Positions 1-11,841 of a DNA stretch of 11,841 bases are shown piece after piece. The notes beneath the pieces were generated by a model. The model had not been told where the DNA came from. It made no database searches and saw nothing but the letters and a program-made list of their open reading frames with translations. The position numbers and the translations under genes are program-made. Numbering within the stretch: the stretch's first letter is position 1; the number at the start of each line of letters is the position of its first letter. This DNA comes from Saccoglossus kowalevskii (taxonomy: Eukaryota; Hemichordata; Enteropneusta; Harrimaniidae): positions 255,200 through 267,040 of the forward strand of contig NW_003138323.1 of the NCBI RefSeq assembly GCF_000003605.2, written 5' to 3'.

Positions 1-1343
1 AGCTTTCATTTTCATAATGGATCACATGGCATTTACTGATTGAACTATTCTGACATCAGTATCAACATTTCACATTCAGAATTTGAGAAGAAAACTTTGA
101 TTATAAAAGCATACAATGTTTATTCAAGGATTGCATATTATATTTCACTTTACAATGTTCCACAGTATAATTAATACATTTATTGTTAGCGGGGATGTTG
201 CCATGTTTACTGGGTATAACATACTCTAAGTAGAGTGTGTGACACATGTGCATGCTTTGACAAACACGACACCTGAATAGTGGCCATCAATAAATCATCC
301 TCCACTGTATTTATTTGTTTGAGTACAAATACACATAATTCATATATTATATTTAGATAATATTCTTGATTAACTATTTGTAAATATTTGTATTGTACCC
401 CAGTGCATGAATATTAAAAAAAGGATTGCCCCAAAATATCATTTGTAGATCAGTTGTAGACTATTTGTAGACTATTTGTAGACTATTTGTAGAGCCTTGT
501 AGGCTCAAATCAAAATTCTTTCACCAAATTTTTTTATAAAAATTAGAATTGCGCGACTTTAATGAATTTTCTTTTGGTAAAAGTGTGTGTCCAGCTTTTG
601 TATATTTGAAGTACACCTTTAATACAAGCACACATAAACCAGAAATTGAATTTACTGTAAAAACTCCTCTTCTATAAATTCAACCACATTTTGGACCTTC
701 TTGGTTCGACTCTAATTTAGAACAAACACTATTGTGGCACGTGTTTAGTAATGTGGTGCTTAGTCGTAAAAATCTTTTCTGGTCATGAAATAACACAAGA
801 GATTGTGTTTTGATGGAAATGCTTTTTTTCTTACAACATATAATGCATATTGCATGTTTTTTTTTAATTATTAATATTTATGGTGTTGCAAATATATTTA
901 TTAGGATAAGTGTACAATATCACATGCATTATTTGTGTATCACCACATGATGTGAGACAAGGCAGATCAAAAATCAATATCACCTCAGTGTTACAAGCTT
1001 ACATACTGTCAAACGTTTTTCACTGTGCGCACTGCCTGATTGTTGTCCTAAGCTTGTAGGGCTATATACTTTCAAATAACTACATCATTTTTGCAAGCTC
1101 ACATGTGTATTTTTATTCAGTCCCTTCAAAAACAAATTTCAGCAAAGATCACAAATGAGCAGAATTGCCACACAGCGTATGCAAGACATTAGAATACTGC
1201 AATAGAATACTGTGGCGTCAACAAAATTAGAATACAAGGCACACGCAATGATACATTTGTATTCGGCGTTATTTCACCAATAATTCCACTGTCAACACTC
1301 ATTTTACTGTCATACTGTTAAAATATACATATACAATCCCACG
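1..1343. other. AT-rich non-coding DNA (probable upstream intron)
   Basis: No exon with recognisable protein similarity is visible. The PKG exon that should precede exon A, encoding the first half of CNB-A, was not found here, so this is most likely intron. Apart from the 11-bp tandem repeat at 454-497 it is ordinary AT-rich sequence with homopolymer runs. Confidence 0.6.
454..497. repeat. 11-bp tandem repeat
   Basis: Three exact copies of ttgtagactat start at 454, 465 and 476. They are followed by a partial diverged copy (ttgtagagcc) and preceded by a diverged one (ttgtagatcag at 443). It is a short local expansion in non-coding DNA. Confidence 0.85.
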
Positions 1344-1476
1344 ATATATTCTCTTAGGTTTACGTCAGCAACACTCATGTTTACCTCCAGTGTAGCAGCA
1401 ATCCTCGCCTGCAGCTCGAATTGACACAAAAAACTCTTGTGGTAACAAATGCTGACGTCAATGTAAGAGAAAATAT
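1344..1476. repeat. Foldback (inverted) repeat with CRE octamer
   Basis: The left arm, about 1344-1370 (atattctctta, then ttacgtcagca), is an imperfect reverse complement of the right arm, 1450-1476 (tgctgacgtca, then taagagaaaatat). The spacer is about 80 bp. The right arm contains the perfect octamer tgacgtca at 1453-1460. The structure suggests a small non-autonomous DNA transposon relic (MITE); no clear target duplication was found. Confidence 0.6.
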
Positions 1477-1725
1477 TGCAAGATTATACATAAATTTATG
1501 ACGATAAATGAGTTTTAAACATATTTATGGTTAAATATAGGTTTACTGGTTAAGACTTATATTGATGTCTTTCAAACATTTATATTTATAGCCAGAAATT
1601 ACATCTGCATACTAAGTTTAGAATTGATGTTTTGAAAATACAATAATAAATTATAATATAATATAAATTTATAATCTGTTCTATCAGCTGAAATTTGTTT
1701 CTGTAAATAACAATTTCTCAAACAT
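1477..1725. other. AT-rich spacer
   Basis: Very AT-rich sequence, including runs of alternating A and T around 1640-1675, between the foldback and the hairpin-capped element. Nothing coding or regulatory can be supported. Confidence 0.5.
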
Positions 1726-2259
1726 TTTTAGCTCCGCTGTCAACTTTGTCGAGCGGAGCTTATCATATGAGTGAGGGTCCGTCATCCGTGTCAATGTTTT
1801 ATTTTTTCGACTTCTTCTTGAAAACTACAAGCCTGAATGCTTTGATACTTGGTGTATACGTACCTTGCGTGGACCTCTCTTAGGTTTGTTCATTTCATGA
1901 TGATATCTTAAATTCTCTAACTTTGGTGAATATCTTTGTCATTTTTGGTAAAAAGTGATATTTTCGACTTCTTGTTAAAAACTGCAAGTCCAATTGCTTT
2001 AATATTACATATATAGATACTACATGTGGACCTCTCTCAGATTTGTTCATTTTGTAATGATATATTTAATTTTCTAATTTTGGTGAATATTTTTGTCATT
2101 TTGGTGAAAAGTGATATTTTTGAATTCTTGTTGAAAACAGCAAGTCCCATTGCTTTGATACTATACATATTGTTCATTTTCTAATGATATCTTCAGTTCT
2201 TTAATTGAAATGTGCATTGCTAACAGCGGAGCTATCTCAGCAGACTGGCTGCTTGTTTT
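1726..2259 (+). mobile_element. Hairpin-capped non-autonomous element with internal 157-bp tandem repeats
   Basis: The 5' end has a perfect 9-bp hairpin: agctccgct (1730-1738) and agcggagct (1752-1760). A further agcggagct lies near the 3' end (2225-2233), giving terminal inverted copies. Inside are about two and a half direct repeats keyed on a ttttcgacttcttg-like motif near 1808, 1965 and 2121, so periods of 157 and 156 bp; each full unit also carries a tggacctctct and a ttggtgaatat motif. The third unit is truncated near 2200. AAACAT flanks both sides (1720-1725 and 2260-2265), a candidate 6-bp target-site duplication. There is no ORF, so it would depend on enzymes from elsewhere. From memory it resembles hairpin-led repeats abundant in molluscs and other marine invertebrates. 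Confidence 0.7.
1730..1760 (+). repeat. 9-bp perfect hairpin at the element's 5' end
   Basis: The arms at 1730-1738 and 1752-1760 are exact reverse complements with a 13-base loop. The stem is GC-rich in an AT-rich setting, so selection or recent insertion is plausible. Confidence 0.85.
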
Positions 2260-3040
2260 AAACATGTTTCTGTGTGCTATTTATGGATGATTTTTCCCTT
2301 TTTCCCACTCTTGAACAGGTTTCAAATAGATGTATTATAGACATGTTTTTTAGCTTCACATTTGGTAAGGAAGGGCAGGTTTCAAACCAGCTTTGGTGTT
2401 TGAAGTTGCATTTGTTAGATAATTGAGTCTGCTTCATACTGACTGTAAAATCTGTATTAGAAGCGGAATCTTCATCTTTAAATTGATAATCAAAAAATTC
2501 ACTGTTTCTCATATGTGTTGATGCTCTAATAGGAAGCCACCTTTCCTCTGTTCTGATACAGTAGCGTCAATTTCAGTTAAGATGAATGTGATGTACATTT
2601 ATAAATTAATAGAGATTGATTTTAATGAATAACATTTCATGCATATCATTAGATAAGTTGTCCTTTAGCATGAAATTAATGATTTGAAGTGAAGAACAAG
2701 AAAACTCACATTAGTACACTAACCTACAAACTTGATAGATGACAAACAAGATGAAATGAGACGAGGTAATGTTAAGTGGGTAAAGTGAGATACCCAATCA
2801 ATTCAATTTGAAGTTAAAACAAGCCGGACTAGATCCGTAATTAGATATGGATTCAACTGTTACAGTGCAATTGAACTAGAGTTTGTACAAATTATATATG
2901 AAGTACGTGACTTGCTCAGCTTGAAAGTTAAGGGTACTTAAGATTCTATTTTTAGCATCATTGTCAGGTGCAGGGATAAGTTACCATTGTTCGTAATCTA
3001 TACCTGGTGTAGCTGTGTCACAGAGTTAATGACTTCTGAA
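2260..3040. other. Non-coding AT-rich DNA
   Basis: No exon, RNA gene or clear repeat is visible. An 84-codon minus-strand open frame at 2258-2512 has no recognisable domain and partly overlaps the mobile-element edge, so it is treated as chance. Confidence 0.5.
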
Positions 3041-3109
3041 TGAACTTGGGCAGATCATGAACTTGGGCGGATCTTGAACTTGGGCGGATCATGAACTTGG
3101 GGAGCATCA
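3041..3109. repeat. 17-bp tandem repeat, four copies
   Basis: Units start at 3041, 3058, 3075 and 3092 and share tgaacttgggcggatca. The fourth unit is diverged (ggagcatca at its end, 18 bp). It is a short minisatellite in non-coding DNA. Confidence 0.9.
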
Positions 3110-3904
3110 TCACTTCAAAATGATGACTTTGTTTTACAGGAGACTTGATTGTTTGAAATGCTCATTCTAGTTCAGTATGATTGCGTTGATCCACAGTCAG
3201 CATTATATTAGCTAGGCACCATAGCACAATTAAAATAGCCTTCCTCCTATCTGCTAAACTCAATAATGTCACAATATTAATACATACCACAATTAATCTA
3301 TTAGAAGCACTTTTGCTTATGTTATTAACAGAGGTGTGCCAAGGTCAAAATAATGTAGAATCCAATATACAATACATTTTTGGTTTGAATTTGTTTCTAT
3401 TGGAGATGTGCATCTAAGAGAGCAAATATACTGTATTGGTTCAGTAGTCAACTACTAGTAGCTGAGAATTAACATCTGTATATTTCATGAAAATGGAAGT
3501 CAATTTGTGTTGCCGGCAGTCTGTATCACCAGTTTAACCATACAATGCTTGCAAGAATGTAGCATAAGGCATTGACCTCTCTCTCAATTTCAAACTAGAT
3601 TACTATAAGGGTTAATTACTAAAGAGGAAAAGTATGTTTCCCCATATCACCAATTTGTGTTTGAGTGATACTCTGAGATCAAGTAATGTTGAACACCGCC
3701 CTCGCTCAATTCTCTGATGTCTATACTTGGACTTCCAGTAAGATACTTAATTAATGTCTTGATTGTCACAATCTCTGCAGAAATATCCATCTACAATAAC
3801 ATGAAGATTTTTATATGTTTTTGTGTTAAACTAACTTCTGAATTGTATTCTTGCATATGTAAGTGGAATCATTAACCAACAGAAACGCTCTCTCCCATAT
3901 GTCA
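3110..3904. other. Non-coding DNA
   Basis: I see no supported gene or strong repeat. Pyrimidine-rich splice-acceptor-like stretches occur, but none is followed by a frame with PKG similarity. Confidence 0.5.
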
Positions 3905-4400
3905 TTAACAACCCTCCCCTCCCATGCAGTTTAAATGGAATCTTCCACCCACAAATATTCTCACTTTCATGTATTTAACAATCCCTCCCCTCCCATGCAG
4001 TATAAATGAATGTCCCACCCACAAAGATCCTCCCCTCCATAAAGATTCTCCCCTTCATTTCATTAACAATCCCTCCCCTCCCATGCAGTATAAATGAATC
4101 TCCCACCCACAAAGATCCTCCCCTCCATAAAGAATCTCCCCTCCATTTCATTAACAAACCCTTCCCTTCCATGCAGTTTAAATGGAATCTTCCACCCACA
4201 AATACATTTGTATTCTCACTTTTATGTATTTAACCATCCCTCCCCTCCATAAAGATTCTCCCCTCCATGTCATTAACAATCCCTTCCCTTCGATGCAGTA
4301 TAAACTGAATCTCCTATCCACAAAGATTCTTTCTTCAATAACAAAATCACCAACAATTCCCCCTCTACCATGCAATGTAAATGGACTCACCCAGCTACAA
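3905..4400. repeat. Pyrimidine-rich modular minisatellite
   Basis: Six units are recognised by an atgcag/atgca anchor at 3924, 3995, 4083, 4171, 4293 and 4370, spaced 71 to 122 bp. Modules include ccctcccctccc (exact at 3912-3923, 3983-3994 and 4071-4082), gcagtataaatgaa, cacccacaaagat and ctccataaagattctccc; units differ by presence or absence of modules. The C-rich module is a mirror repeat, and the minus strand carries closely spaced G runs, so triplex or quadruplex structures are possible. Open frames of 70-79 codons on both strands here reflect low stop-codon density in the repeat rather than genes. Confidence 0.88.

Positions 4401-11841
<7,441 letters not shown>

Noticed and set aside
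180-235. Possible upstream PKG exon (a Gly-Asp-Val stretch near 190)
   Set aside because: The surrounding residues do not match the conserved start of CNB-A, and no suitable donor in the required phase follows.
2258-2512. 84-codon minus-strand open frame
   Set aside because: It has no recognisable domain, no splice or promoter context, and its end overlaps the repeat-element boundary; this length is expected by chance.

Overview
The window looks like nuclear DNA from an invertebrate animal. It is AT-rich, lacks bacterial-style ORFs, and carries short exons flanked by GT/AG splice sites, microsatellites and hairpin or foldback repeats. The only gene I can support is on the plus strand: an internal part of a PRKG1-type cGMP-dependent protein kinase (PKG). 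Six short exons (4752-4865, 5096-5201, 7890-7953, 9450-9527, 11380-11474, 11603-11674) join in one continuous frame of 175 codons, with matching intron phases. A probable seventh exon begins at 11807 and runs off the window end. The N-terminal dimerisation and autoinhibitory exons lie upstream, and the kinase-domain exons lie downstream.

The exons cover the C-terminal half of cyclic-nucleotide-binding domain A (CNB-A), with its full phosphate-binding cassette, then the A/B connecting helices and nearly all of CNB-B. CNB-A keeps the canonical R-T-A cassette. CNB-B reads R-N-A where PKGs normally have Thr or Ser, the residue known to contact cGMP and favour cGMP over cAMP. This is the most interesting protein-level observation.

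Layout. 1-4751 is upstream intron or flanking DNA. It holds an 11-bp tandem repeat (454-497), a foldback with a perfect CRE octamer (1344-1476), a hairpin-capped element with internal 157-bp repeats (1726-2259), a 17-bp tandem repeat (3041-3109), and a pyrimidine-rich minisatellite (3905-4400). 4752-5201 holds exons A and B around a 230-bp intron. The 2.7-kb intron B-C (5202-7889) opens with a minisatellite of 31-32-bp units built on an odd palindrome (5225-5505). Intron C-D (7954-9449) carries a MITE-like foldback (8112-8324). Intron D-E (9528-11379) carries a GAAT/GAAC microsatellite and a decayed copy of the 157-bp repeat unit. Exons E, F and the putative G are separated by introns of only 128 and 132 bp.

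The species cannot be fixed from sequence alone. The hairpin-led repeat and the foldback resemble, from memory, repeats common in molluscs and other marine invertebrates; that is an impression, not a search result. I found no RNA gene, CRISPR array, viral gene or novel multi-gene system. Apart from the cassette substitution, the novelty is in the repeats.
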